Part shown: piece after piece, positions 1 to 8,455 of the stretch | How the letters are laid out: the number at the start of each line of letters is the position of its first letter | How positions within the stretch are numbered: the first letter of the stretch is position 1 | Source of the DNA: Caulobacter sp. 602-2 | GTDB taxonomy: Bacteria > Pseudomonadota > Alphaproteobacteria > Caulobacterales > Caulobacteraceae | Assembly: GCF_011043625.1 (NCBI RefSeq) | Contig: NZ_JAAKGT010000014.1 | Location: 1 to 64,000, forward strand | Direction: 5' to 3' | DNA: 64,000 nt | The notes under the pieces: model-generated | Database searches by the model: none | The model's input: the letters and a program-made list of their open reading frames with translations, nothing else | Told to the model about the DNA's origin: nothing | Translations under genes and position numbers: made by a program

Positions 1-36
1 CTCTGGGGGAGGTGGCCCGGAGGGCCGGAGGGGGCC
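1..36. repeat. Dispersed palindromic repeat, family A, cut by window edge
   Basis: GC-rich element with a CTGGGGGAGG core followed by GGCCCGGAGGGCC and a G run. The same unit recurs near 10576, 13877, 46564 and 49917. It lies just past the stop codon of the gene at 42-2396, the usual position of these elements in this window. It could fold as a hairpin in read-through RNA; a terminator role is inference. Confidence 0.75.
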
Positions 37-41
37 CTTCC

Positions 42-2396
42 CTAAACCAGCAGGTCCGCGCAGGCGTCGAGCACCGCGTCGGCGTCCAGGCGGTACTTCG
101 CATAGAGGTCCGGCAGATCCCCCGACTGACCGAAGGTCTCCAGGCCCAGCGCCCGCAGGCGGTGGCCATGCACCGAGCCCAGCCAGGACAGCGTGGCCGG
201 CGCGCCGTCGACCAAGGTGACCAGGCCCGCATCGCGCGGCAGGTCGGCCAGAAGGCGCTCCACCGTCGAGGTCCGCTTGGTCCCATCCGTCCAGCGCGAG
301 CGGCCAGCGGCGGTCCAGTCGCGGTGCAGCACGTCGGCCGAGGTCACGGCCAGCAGGCCCGCGCCCGGTTCGTCCTCCAGAAGCGCGGCGTGGGCCTCCA
401 GGGCTTCGGGCGCGAGGGCGCCGCTGTAGACGATGGCCAGGCGCGCGTCCGGCGCCGGACGCTTCAGCCAGTAGGCGCCTTCGACGACGCCCTGCTTCCA
501 CGATCCGTCCGGCCGCTCAGGCTGGGCGATGCTCCTGGTGGACAGGCGAAGATAGGTCGAGCAGCCGTCGGCGGCCTGGATGCGCTCGAAGGCGTGAGCC
601 ATCAACACCGCCGTCTCGTCGGCGAAGGCGGGCTCGTAGCTGTCCAACCCCGGCTGGCTCATGCCGATCAGCGGCGAGCCGATCGACTGGTGCGCGCCGC
701 CTTCCGGGGCCAGCGTCAGGCCCGACGGCGTGGCCACCAGCAGGAAGCGGGCGTCCTGGTAGCAGGCGTAGTTCAGCGCATCGAGGCCGCGAGCGATGAA
801 GGGGTCGTAGAGCGTGCCGACCGGGAACAGACGCTCGCCGAACAGCGGCGCGGTCAGGCCAAGCGCCGCCAGGGCGATGAACAGGTTGTTCTCGGCGATG
901 CCCAGTTCGACGTGCTGGCCCGTCTCGCCCATCGACCACACCTGGGCCGAGGGGATGCGACGGCGCTTGAAGACGTCCTCGTGGGCTCGGCGGTGAAACA
1001 CCCCGCGCCGGTTCACGAAACCGCCCAGGTTGGTCGACACCGTCACGTCTGGCGAGGTGGTCACCACCCGGCCGGCGAACTCATCCTTGCGGGCGGCGAT
1101 GTCGAACATGACCTTGCCGAAGGCGGCCTGGGTCGACTGCTCGGCCCCGCCAGCCACCGCCGCCAGCAGTTCGTCCTGGGTCGGCGTGGCCAGGGTCGCC
1201 GCCGTGTAGTTGCGATCGTTGGCCGCCGCGAAGGGCGCGCGGGCCACGAGGCCCTTCAACGCCGTGCGCTCGGCCGACGACAGGCCCGACAGCGCGTCCC
1301 ACTCCTCGCCCTCGACCACGCCCAGCCGCTCGCGCAGCTCGGCGATCTGGGTGGGGTTCATCAGGCCCGCGTGGTTGTCCTTGTGGCCCTGGAACGGCAG
1401 TCGCAGGCCCTTGACGGTGTAGGCGATGAAGAACCGCGGGGCGTCGTCCCGGGAAGCCCGTTCGAAGGCCTCCAGGATCGTCTCCAGGCAGTGGCCGCCC
1501 AGCTCGGTCATCAGCTCGCCCAGATCGACGTCCTTGTACGACGCCACCAGCGCCAGGGCGTCGGGCTCGCCGGCCAGGTCGGCGGTCAGGCGCTCGCGCC
1601 AGGCCGCGCCGCCCTGATAGGTCAGGGCCGAATAGAGGTCGTTGGGCGCGGTCTCGATCCAGGCCTTCAGCGCCGCTCCGCCCGGTCGTTCGAAGGCTTC
1701 GCGCTGGCGCTTGGACCACTTCAGGGTCTCGACGGTCCAGCCGGCGGCCTCGAAGATCTCGCCATAGCGGGTGAACATCCGGTCCTTGGTCGTCGCGTCC
1801 AGGCTCTGGCGGTTGTAGTCGACGATCCACCAGGTGTTGCGCAGGTCGTGCTTGCAGGCCTCGATCAGGGCTTCGTAGATGTTGCCCTCGTCCAGTTCGG
1901 CGTCGCCCAGCAGCGAGATCATCCGCCCCATGCTCTCGGGCTTCACCGAGCCGCGCGCGGCCAGATAGTCCTGGGCCAGAGAGGCGAAGGCCGTGACCGC
2001 CACGCCCAGGCCCACCGAGCCGGTCGAGAAGTCGACGTCGTCGACGTCCTTGGTGCGCGAGGGATAGGACTGCGCGCCGCCCAGGGCGCGGAAGGCCTTC
2101 AGCTTGTCCAGGCTCTGGCGGCCGAACAGATGCTGGATGGCGTGGAAGACGGGGCTGGCGTGCGGCTTGACCGCTACCCGGTCCTGCGGCCGCAGCGCCT
2201 TCATGTAGAGCGCCGTCATCAGCGTGGTCATCGAGGCGCACGAGGCCTGGTGACCGCCGACCTTCAGCCCGTCGCGGCTTTCGCGAAGGTGGTTGGCGTT
2301 GTGGATCGTCCACGACGCCAGCCAGAGAATGCGTTCCTCGAGACGTCGCAGCAGCGCGATTTCCTGCCGCTTGGCCGTCAGAGACCCGTCAGCCAT
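42..2396 (-). CDS. AceE-like transketolase / homodimeric pyruvate dehydrogenase E1-type protein
   Basis: This is a thiamine diphosphate enzyme of 784 residues. The N-terminal half aligns by eye with transketolase and AceE: GGHQASC near residue 47, and the cofactor motif GDAELDE at 164-170 followed by NRQSLD at 195. A segment reading MFTRYGEIFEAAGW follows, as in AceE where a similar segment follows the cofactor motif. The C-terminal half has the pyrimidine-binding and transketolase C-terminal domains, including EGGAHQS. E. coli AceE is about 100 residues longer. No E2 or E3 gene adjoins it, so it may not work in a classical PDH complex; a stand-alone 2-oxoacid-converting or ketol-transferring enzyme is possible. 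The family call is firm, the substrate is not. The start ATG follows a short gap from the upstream efflux genes on the same strand. Confidence 0.75.
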   Translation of the reverse strand: MADGSLTAKRQEIALLRRLEERILWLASWTIHNANHLRESRDGLKVGGHQASCASMTTLMTALYMKALRPQDRVAVKPHASPVFHAIQHLFGRQSLDKLKAFRALGGAQSYPSRTKDVDDVDFSTGSVGLGVAVTAFASLAQDYLAARGSVKPESMGRMISLLGDAELDEGNIYEALIEACKHDLRNTWWIVDYNRQSLDATTKDRMFTRYGEIFEAAGWTVETLKWSKRQREAFERPGGAALKAWIETAPNDLYSALTYQGGAAWRERLTADLAGEPDALALVASYKDVDLGELMTELGGHCLETILEAFERASRDDAPRFFIAYTVKGLRLPFQGHKDNHAGLMNPTQIAELRERLGVVEGEEWDALSGLSSAERTALKGLVARAPFAAANDRNYTAATLATPTQDELLAAVAGGAEQSTQAAFGKVMFDIAARKDEFAGRVVTTSPDVTVSTNLGGFVNRRGVFHRRAHEDVFKRRRIPSAQVWSMGETGQHVELGIAENNLFIALAALGLTAPLFGERLFPVGTLYDPFIARGLDALNYACYQDARFLLVATPSGLTLAPEGGAHQSIGSPLIGMSQPGLDSYEPAFADETAVLMAHAFERIQAADGCSTYLRLSTRSIAQPERPDGSWKQGVVEGAYWLKRPAPDARLAIVYSGALAPEALEAHAALLEDEPGAGLLAVTSADVLHRDWTAAGRSRWTDGTKRTSTVERLLADLPRDAGLVTLVDGAPATLSWLGSVHGHRLRALGLETFGQSGDLPDLYAKYRLDADAVLDACADLLV

Positions 2397-2410
2397 GCTT
2401 CCTCACCCGT

Positions 2411-5400
2411 TTATACGGGTGAGGTATGCCCCTCGCCCGCCTTTTCGCGCGCTTCATAGTCCTCGATCTGCCGCGCCGTCCACTCCGGAGATTTCGTGAA
2501 GCGTGCGAGCAGGTTGTAGAACACCGGAACGATGAACAGCGTTAGCAGGGTCGCCACGATCGCGCCGAAGAAGATCACGGCCCCGATCGTCTGGCGGCTT
2601 CCCGCCCCGGCCCCGGTCCAGAGCAGCAGCGGCAAGGCGCCCATGGCCGTGGCGATCGAGGTCATGATGATCGGGCGCAGGCGCAGGGCCGCCGCCTCGA
2701 TCACCGCCTCGGTGACCTTCAGGCCCTCGTCGCGCAGTTGGTTGGCGAACTCGACGATGAGGATGCCGTTCTTGGCGGCGATGCCGATCAGGATGATCAG
2801 GCCGATCTGGCTGTAGGTGTTGATGGTCGAGCCGGCCATCACCAGGCCGAACAGGCCGCCCAGCACCGCCAGCGGCACGGTCAGCATGATCACCGCCGGG
2901 TGGATCCAGCTTTCGAACTGCGCGGCCAGCACCAGGAACACCAGCAGCAGGGCCAGGCCGAAGGCGATGGCGATGCCGCCCGAGCCTTCCAGGTAGTCCT
3001 TGGCCTGGCCGCCCCACTTGATGCTGACGCCGGGGGTCGGATGTTGCGCGGCCTGGGCCTGGAAGAAGCTGACGGCGTCCTCGACGGTGTAGCCGGGCGA
3101 CAGTTGCGTGGTCAGGGTCACCGAGCGCAGGCGGTCGACGCGCGGGCGGTCGGGGGTGTCGCCTCTAAGCTCGGTCCTGACCACCGTCGACAGCGGCACC
3201 AGCCCGCCGGCGTTGGTGCGCACCTGCAGCTTGTCGAGGTCGGCCACGCTGCGGCGCTGGTCGAGCTCGGTCTGCAGGATGACGTCGTATTCCTGGCCGT
3301 TCTTGATGTAGGTCGTCGCCTGGCGCGAGCCGAACATCGTCTCCAGCGCCCGGCCTACGGCCTGGGCCGAGACGCCGAGGCTGGCGGCCTTGTCGAGGTC
3401 GATCTGCACCGACAGGCGCGGCGCGGTCGGCTCGTAGTCGATGCGCGGGCGCGAGAAGCCCGGGTTCTCCTGCGAGGCGGCCAGGATCGGCTTCAGCCAG
3501 TTGGACAGCTGGACGTAGTCGTTGCCGACGGCGATGAGGTCGACATTGGTGCCGCCGCCGCCACCGCCGCCCCCGCCGCGCTGGAAGGCGCCGCGAACGC
3601 TGGCCACGGCGCGCACGCCGGTGATCTTGGAAAGGTCCTTGTTCAGCTCGGCCGCCACGTCGTCGGCGGTCTTGTCGCGCTCGCCCCAGCCTTTGAGCAC
3701 CACCACGCCGTTGCCCGAGTTGAACTGGCTCTGGCCAAAGCGCGGAATGGTCAGGATGGTCCGCTCGGCAACGCCGTCCTCGCGATAGCGGGCCATGATC
3801 TTCTCGATCCGGGCGCCGATCGCGGCGGTGTAGTCGAAGCCGGCGCCTTCGGGCGCGCTGATCTGGATGTCTACGCGGCCGCGGTCCTCGGCCGGCACCA
3901 GTTCCTTGGGCAGGCTGACGAACAGCAGGGCTGCGAAGCCGGCCAGCAGGATCACCGCCCCGCCGGCGGCGAAGCTGGCGGCCCGCACGCCCAGCAGGCT
4001 CTCGAGCGAGGCGCGGTAGCTGTCCTTCAGCCGGTCCATCGCCCAGTCCATGCGCTTGTTGAACCAGCCCCCGCCGTGCGCGGGCTTGAGCAGCTTGGAG
4101 GCCATCATCGGCGACAGCGACAGCGCCAGCAGGGCCGAGAAGGCCACGGCGGCGGCGATGGCCACGGCCAGCTCGACGAACAGGCGGCCGATATAGCCGG
4201 GCAGGAACATCAGCGGCGCGAACACCGAGATCAGCACGATGGTGGTCGCCACCACCGCGAAGAACACCTGGCGCGAGCCGCGCTGGGCGGCGATCAGGGC
4301 CGGCTCGCCCTCGTCCACCCGGCGCTGGATGTTCTCGACCACGACGATGGCGTCGTCGACCACCAGGCCGACGGCCAGCACCAGGGCCAGCAGGGTCAGG
4401 AGGTTCAGCGAGAAGCCCAGCGGCGCCAGGACGATGAAGGTCGACAGGATGCAGATCGGCGCGACGATCGAGGGGATCAGCGCCGAGCGCCAACTGCCCA
4501 GGAAGATCAGGTTGACCAGCGCCACCAGGGCCACGGACATGCCCATGGTGATCCAGACCTCGTGGATGGCCTCGGCGGTGAACACCGAGTTGTCCACGGC
4601 CACCACCAGCTTGGTGCCCGGCGGCAGGGTTTGGTTGATGACCTCGACCTCCTTGCGGACGGCCTCGGAGATGGCGACGTCGTTGGCCTGCGACTGGCGG
4701 GTCAGGCCGATGCCGACCTGGTCGACGCCGTTGCCCCGGAACAGGCGCCGGCGCTCGTCCGGCCCTTCCTCGATACGGGCCACGTCCGACAGGCGCAGCA
4801 CGAAGCCGTTGCCGTCGGCGGCGCGGATCGGAAGACGGGCGAAGTCGGCCGGCGTGGCGTAGGCGCGGGCCACGCGGATGGTGAAGTCCTTGGCGCTGCT
4901 CTCCAGCGAGCCGGCGGGCAGTTCCAGGTTCTGGGCGTTCAGCGCGTCCTCGACGTCGCTGACGGTCACGCCGCGGGCGGCCATGGCGTCGGCGTTCAGC
5001 CAGATGCGCATGGCGTAGATCTTGGCCCCGAACAGGTTGGCCTGGGCCACGCCGTCGATGGTCGACATCCGCTCGACCAGGTAGCGGTCGGCGTAGTCGG
5101 CCAGTTCCAGCGGATCCAGCGTCGTCGAGGTCAGGTTCAGGATGATGATCGGCGAGGCGTCGGCGTTGGCCTTGGCGATCTGCGGCGGGTCGGCCTGGTC
5201 GGGCAGGTTGGCCGAGACGCGGCTGACGGCGTCGCGCACGTCGTTGGCGGCGGCGTCCAGGTCGCGGTCCAGGCGGAAGGTGATGCTGATCTGCGAGCGG
5301 CCGTCGCGCGACGAGCTGTTGACCCGGTCGATGCCCTGGATGCCCGACACCTGGCGCTCGATCACCTGGGTGATGCGCTCTTCGATGACCTCGGCCGAGG

Positions 5401-5557
5401 CGCCGCGATAGACGGTCGAGATCGACACCACCGGCGGGTCGACATTGGGCAGTTCACGGATCGGCAGCGAGCCGAAGGCCGCCAGGCCGATGACGCAGAG
5501 GATGATCGCCGCGACGGCGGCGAATACCGGGCGGCGGACGGAGATGTCGGACAGCAT
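2411..5557 (-). CDS. RND efflux permease, HAE1/AcrB family
   Basis: Inner-membrane proton-driven pump of 1,048 residues, the standard AcrB/MexB length. It opens with the family start (MLSDISVRRPVFA, one membrane helix) and has two periplasmic porter blocks, each followed by a bundle of helices. The proton-relay aspartates are visible in VGLVVDDAIVVVENI at about residue 400. A run of nine glycines near residue 660 sits in the second porter region, encoded by a GC-only triplet repeat. Its start overlaps the stop of the adaptor gene (TGATG at 5559-5555), so the two are translationally coupled. No TolC-like outer-membrane gene is adjacent, so it probably uses one encoded elsewhere. Substrates cannot be read from sequence. 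Confidence 0.95.
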   Translation of the reverse strand: MLSDISVRRPVFAAVAAIILCVIGLAAFGSLPIRELPNVDPPVVSISTVYRGASAEVIEERITQVIERQVSGIQGIDRVNSSSRDGRSQISITFRLDRDLDAAANDVRDAVSRVSANLPDQADPPQIAKANADASPIIILNLTSTTLDPLELADYADRYLVERMSTIDGVAQANLFGAKIYAMRIWLNADAMAARGVTVSDVEDALNAQNLELPAGSLESSAKDFTIRVARAYATPADFARLPIRAADGNGFVLRLSDVARIEEGPDERRRLFRGNGVDQVGIGLTRQSQANDVAISEAVRKEVEVINQTLPPGTKLVVAVDNSVFTAEAIHEVWITMGMSVALVALVNLIFLGSWRSALIPSIVAPICILSTFIVLAPLGFSLNLLTLLALVLAVGLVVDDAIVVVENIQRRVDEGEPALIAAQRGSRQVFFAVVATTIVLISVFAPLMFLPGYIGRLFVELAVAIAAAVAFSALLALSLSPMMASKLLKPAHGGGWFNKRMDWAMDRLKDSYRASLESLLGVRAASFAAGGAVILLAGFAALLFVSLPKELVPAEDRGRVDIQISAPEGAGFDYTAAIGARIEKIMARYREDGVAERTILTIPRFGQSQFNSGNGVVVLKGWGERDKTADDVAAELNKDLSKITGVRAVASVRGAFQRGGGGGGGGGTNVDLIAVGNDYVQLSNWLKPILAASQENPGFSRPRIDYEPTAPRLSVQIDLDKAASLGVSAQAVGRALETMFGSRQATTYIKNGQEYDVILQTELDQRRSVADLDKLQVRTNAGGLVPLSTVVRTELRGDTPDRPRVDRLRSVTLTTQLSPGYTVEDAVSFFQAQAAQHPTPGVSIKWGGQAKDYLEGSGGIAIAFGLALLLVFLVLAAQFESWIHPAVIMLTVPLAVLGGLFGLVMAGSTINTYSQIGLIILIGIAAKNGILIVEFANQLRDEGLKVTEAVIEAAALRLRPIIMTSIATAMGALPLLLWTGAGAGSRQTIGAVIFFGAIVATLLTLFIVPVFYNLLARFTKSPEWTARQIEDYEAREKAGEGHTSPV

Positions 5558-6684
5558 CAGCCGGCCTTACGGTCTTGGCCGGGCTTTCCGCCCTGCGCGC
5601 CCGGGCCGCCGGCCGGCTTGGCGACGTCGCGCACAGCGCCGCCGTCCTGCACGCGGTTGAGGCCGTCGGCCACCACCACGTCGCCGGCCTTCAGGCCCGA
5701 GCGGATCTCGACGAAGCCGTCGGCCGTCAGGCCGGTGGTGATGTTGGTGCGGCGGGCGACCTGGCCCTTCTCGCCCTTGGCGACCAGGAACACCGAGGCC
5801 TGCTGGCCTTCGAACTGCACGGCCGCTTCCGGCACGGCCAGGCCCTGGCGCACGCCCTGGTCGATGGCGACCTTGACCAGCATGCCCGGCTTCAGGCGAC
5901 CGCCCGGGTTGGGGAACTCGGCGCGGGCCTTGATGGCGCGGGTGGCCGCGTCGATACGGGTGTCGATCTGGGCGATCTGGCCCTGGAAGGTCTCGCCCGG
6001 CAGAGCGTCGGGGCTGGCCTTGATCGGCAGGCCCTCGCGCAGGGTGGCGAGGTAGCGGTCGGGAACGGCGAAGTCGACGCGCACCACCGAGGCGTCGTCG
6101 AGGCTGACGATGGCCCCGCCCGGCGCGATCAGCGTGCCGGGAGCGACGTCGGAGATGCCGACACGGCCGGCGAACGGCGCGCGGATCACGCGGTCCAGGC
6201 GCTGGGCCTTGGCAGAGGCCAGGGCGGCCTTGGCGCTTTCATAGGCGGCCAGGTTCTGCTCGGCCGTGGCGCGCGGGGCGATGCCCTTGTCGGCCAGGGT
6301 CTTCCAGCGGTCGTAGTTGCGCTTGGCCTGGTCCAGGTTGGCCTGGGCCTGGGCGATGTCGGCGGTTTCCTGGTCGTCCTTGAGGGTGACCAGCACCTGC
6401 CCGCGCGAAACCAGCTGGCCGTCGCGGAAATGGACAGCGGTGATCAGCTCGGTGGTGTTGGAGGTGATCGTCACCGACTGGCGGCCCTTGGCCACGCCCA
6501 GCACTTCGATGCGGTCGGTGAAGGGGCGCTCGCCCACCTTGACCTGCGAGACGGCCGTGGCGCGGCCGCCAGGGCCGCCCTGCCCTTCGGCCTTGCCGCC
6601 GAACAGCAGCTTGGCTCCGCCGGCCAGGATCATCAGAACCAACGCGACCCCGGCCGCGATGAGGAAGAAGTGCCTGCGGATCAC
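5557..6684 (-). CDS. RND efflux periplasmic adaptor (membrane fusion protein)
   Basis: Periplasmic adaptor of 375 residues linking the RND pump to an outer-membrane channel. It has an N-terminal membrane anchor (hydrophobic residues 7-30), then a lipoyl/hairpin part with an alpha-helical stretch rich in Ala and Gln (EQAN, AQAQANLDQAKRNYD near residues 110-130). Beta-barrel and membrane-proximal domains follow (FAGRVGISDVAPGTLI; GGRLKPGMLVKV). The C-terminal tail is low complexity, rich in Gly, Pro and Lys. It is the first gene of the operon and precedes the permease with a 1-base overlap. The upstream region carries several inverted repeats that may bind a repressor. Confidence 0.93.
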   Translation of the reverse strand: MIRRHFFLIAAGVALVLMILAGGAKLLFGGKAEGQGGPGGRATAVSQVKVGERPFTDRIEVLGVAKGRQSVTITSNTTELITAVHFRDGQLVSRGQVLVTLKDDQETADIAQAQANLDQAKRNYDRWKTLADKGIAPRATAEQNLAAYESAKAALASAKAQRLDRVIRAPFAGRVGISDVAPGTLIAPGGAIVSLDDASVVRVDFAVPDRYLATLREGLPIKASPDALPGETFQGQIAQIDTRIDAATRAIKARAEFPNPGGRLKPGMLVKVAIDQGVRQGLAVPEAAVQFEGQQASVFLVAKGEKGQVARRTNITTGLTADGFVEIRSGLKAGDVVVADGLNRVQDGGAVRDVAKPAGGPGAQGGKPGQDRKAG

Positions 6685-6720
6685 AAATACGCTCCGGCGC
6701 CGTTGAACCGGCGCCCTTAA

Positions 6721-6777
6721 GGTCTAGGTTGGGGCGACATATGACCCCACCCTAGACCCGCGTCTAGTGACACTAGA
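6721..6777 (-). promoter_or_regulatory. Inverted-repeat cluster upstream of the RND operon (putative operator or leader hairpin)
   Basis: Three nested palindromes lie 37-93 bases before the adaptor start. A 14-base inverted repeat (GGTCTAGG... arms 6721-6734 and 6745-6758) has one G-T mismatch and a 10-base loop. CTAGAC/GTCTAG occupies 6752-6757 and 6762-6767. TCTAGTGACACTAGA at 6763-6777 is a perfect 7-1-7 palindrome. TetR- and MarR-type repressors that control RND pumps bind sites of this size, so an operator is likely, but no regulator gene is adjacent. The 14-base repeat could alternatively fold in the leader RNA. Confidence 0.5.
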
Positions 6778-6858
6778 ATTACGCGGCATTTCAACTCTGC
6801 AACACTTGAACGCCATCAACTTGACGTAACGTCGGTCGCCAAGCTTGGCCGTTCGCGT

Positions 6859-7635
6859 CTAGGCCGCGTAGCCAGGGGACTCCCGGTCGAGCTTGCGCAG
6901 GCAACCGGGCCAGGCCAGGCCCGCGATCATGCCCAGGCCCATGCCCGTCTGGCTGCGAACCTCGGCCTGCGCTGCCTCAGGAGCGAGCAGCACCTGATCG
7001 CGCCCTGCGCTGAGAGCCATCACCTGCTGGGCGCAGGCGCGCTCCAGGAAGAACATCCCGAGCCAGCATTCGGCCGCCGTGCGGCCCACGGCCAGGGTGC
7101 CGTGGTTGCGCAGCAGCATCAGACGCCTGTCGCCCAGGTCGGCCACCAGGCGCTCGCGCTCGTCGAGGTTCAGGGCGATGCCCTCGTAGTCGTGATAGGC
7201 CAGCTGCGGCGTGACGATCAGCGCCTGCTGGCTCAGCGGCAGCAGGCCCTCGGCATGGGCGGCCACCGCCACGCCCTGGTCGGTGTGCAGATGCATCACG
7301 AACTGGGCGTCCTCGCGCGCGGCGTGGATGGCCGAGTGGATCGTGAAGCCCGCCGGATTGATGAAGTACGGCGTCTTGTCGACGACATTGCCGTCGAGAT
7401 CGACCTTCACCAGGCACGAGGCGGTCATCTCGCCGAAGAACATGCCGTACGGGTTGATCAGGAAGTGGTGCTCGGGCCCCGGGATCCGCGCCGAGATGTG
7501 GGTGAAGATCATGTCGTCCCAGCCGTGCACCGCGACCAGGCGGTAGAGGGCCGCCAGGTCGACCCGGGCCTGCCATTCGGCCTCGCTGACCTGATCCTTG
7601 ATCGATGCGGCGATCGCGCCGGTTCCGTCGGCCAT
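6859..7635 (-). CDS. Class II aldolase/adducin family protein
   Basis: Predicted cytosolic metal-dependent protein of 258 residues with the class II aldolase/adducin fold. Zinc-ligand patterns typical of the family are visible: HLHTDQ near residue 115 and RNHGT near residue 176. GWDDMIFTHIS near residue 38 and NPYGMFFGEM near residue 60 are hallmarks of the adducin-head type that is often annotated as epimerase/aldolase without a known substrate. The gene stands alone, divergent from the DUF969 operon across a 151-base gap that should hold both promoters. The substrate is unknown; fuculose-phosphate-like aldol cleavage and decarboxylation both occur in the family. Confidence 0.88.
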   Translation of the reverse strand: MADGTGAIAASIKDQVSEAEWQARVDLAALYRLVAVHGWDDMIFTHISARIPGPEHHFLINPYGMFFGEMTASCLVKVDLDGNVVDKTPYFINPAGFTIHSAIHAAREDAQFVMHLHTDQGVAVAAHAEGLLPLSQQALIVTPQLAYHDYEGIALNLDERERLVADLGDRRLMLLRNHGTLAVGRTAAECWLGMFFLERACAQQVMALSAGRDQVLLAPEAAQAEVRSQTGMGLGMIAGLAWPGCLRKLDRESPGYAA

Positions 7636-7786
7636 GACGCTTGCTCCCGTAAGTTATCATTGTTGAGTTGAGCGTCGCGCCGTCGGGCGCCGACGTCAAG
7701 CGACCCGCGTTCGATCGGATCGTACTTGCCAGCGCCCTTTCCCCGTCGGACGGTCCTGGCGGATTCGAAGACGGGGGATCTGCCGC

Positions 7787-8455
7787 ATGTTGCCCTTGAT
7801 CGGCGTGGGCGTGATCGTCCTGGGCTTCGCCCTGCGGTTCAATCCGCTGCTGGTGGTGGTCTGCGCCGCCATGGCCTCGGGCCTGGCCGCGGGCCTTGGC
7901 CCTCTGGAGGTGCTGGCCGCCTTCGGCAAGGCCTTCAACCAGAACCGCTATGTCAGCATCGCCTGGCTGATCCTGCCCGCCATCGGCGTGCTCGAGCGCT
8001 CGGGCCTGCAGGAGCGCGCGCGTATGGCGATCAAGAGCCTGAAGGCCGCCACCGCCGGCCGGATCCTGGTCGTCTACCTGCTGCTGCGCCAGCTGACAGC
8101 GGCCATGGGCCTGATCTCGATCGCCGGCCACGCCCAGACCGTCCGCCCCCTCGTCGCCCCGATGGCCGAGGCCGCCGCCGAGAACCAGGGCGAGCTGGAC
8201 GACGCCACCCGCGACCAGGTCAAGGCCATGAGCGCCGGCACCGACAATGTCGGCGTCTTCTTCGGCGAGGACGTCTTCATGGCCATCGGCTCGATCCTGC
8301 TGATCGTCGGCTTCCTCGACCAGAACGGCCTGGTGGTCGAGCCGCTACACCTTTCGGTCTGGGCCATCCCGACGGCGATCTGCGCCTTCCTCGTACACGG
8401 GGCGCGCCTGCTGCTCTTCGACCGCAAGCTCTCGAAGCGCGAGGTGAAGGCATGA
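7787..8455 (+). CDS. DUF969 family membrane protein
   Basis: Integral membrane protein of 222 residues with about six hydrophobic segments, matching DUF969 (LIGVGVIVLGF at the N-terminus; NRYVSIAWLILPAIGVLERSG; SAGTDNVGVFFGEDVF). The ATG is preceded by a purine-rich ribosome site, GGGGGA, at 7773-7778. The stop overlaps the start of the DUF979 gene (ATGA at 8452-8455), so the pair is translationally coupled and probably forms one complex. The DUF969/DUF979 pair resembles a split permease and in other bacteria occurs near peptidase genes. No biochemical function is established to my knowledge. Confidence 0.85.
   Translation: MLPLIGVGVIVLGFALRFNPLLVVVCAAMASGLAAGLGPLEVLAAFGKAFNQNRYVSIAWLILPAIGVLERSGLQERARMAIKSLKAATAGRILVVYLLLRQLTAAMGLISIAGHAQTVRPLVAPMAEAAAENQGELDDATRDQVKAMSAGTDNVGVFFGEDVFMAIGSILLIVGFLDQNGLVVEPLHLSVWAIPTAICAFLVHGARLLLFDRKLSKREVKA

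Noticed and set aside
12..2459. Long plus-strand open frame opposite the AceE-like gene
   Set aside because: Low-complexity Arg/Gly/Gln translation; the minus-strand gene carries the conserved cofactor motifs.
2738..6055. Very long plus-strand open frame opposite the RND genes
   Set aside because: It is antisense to two clearly conserved proteins, and its translation is Gly/Arg/His/Gln-rich without motifs, a by-product of high GC at third positions.
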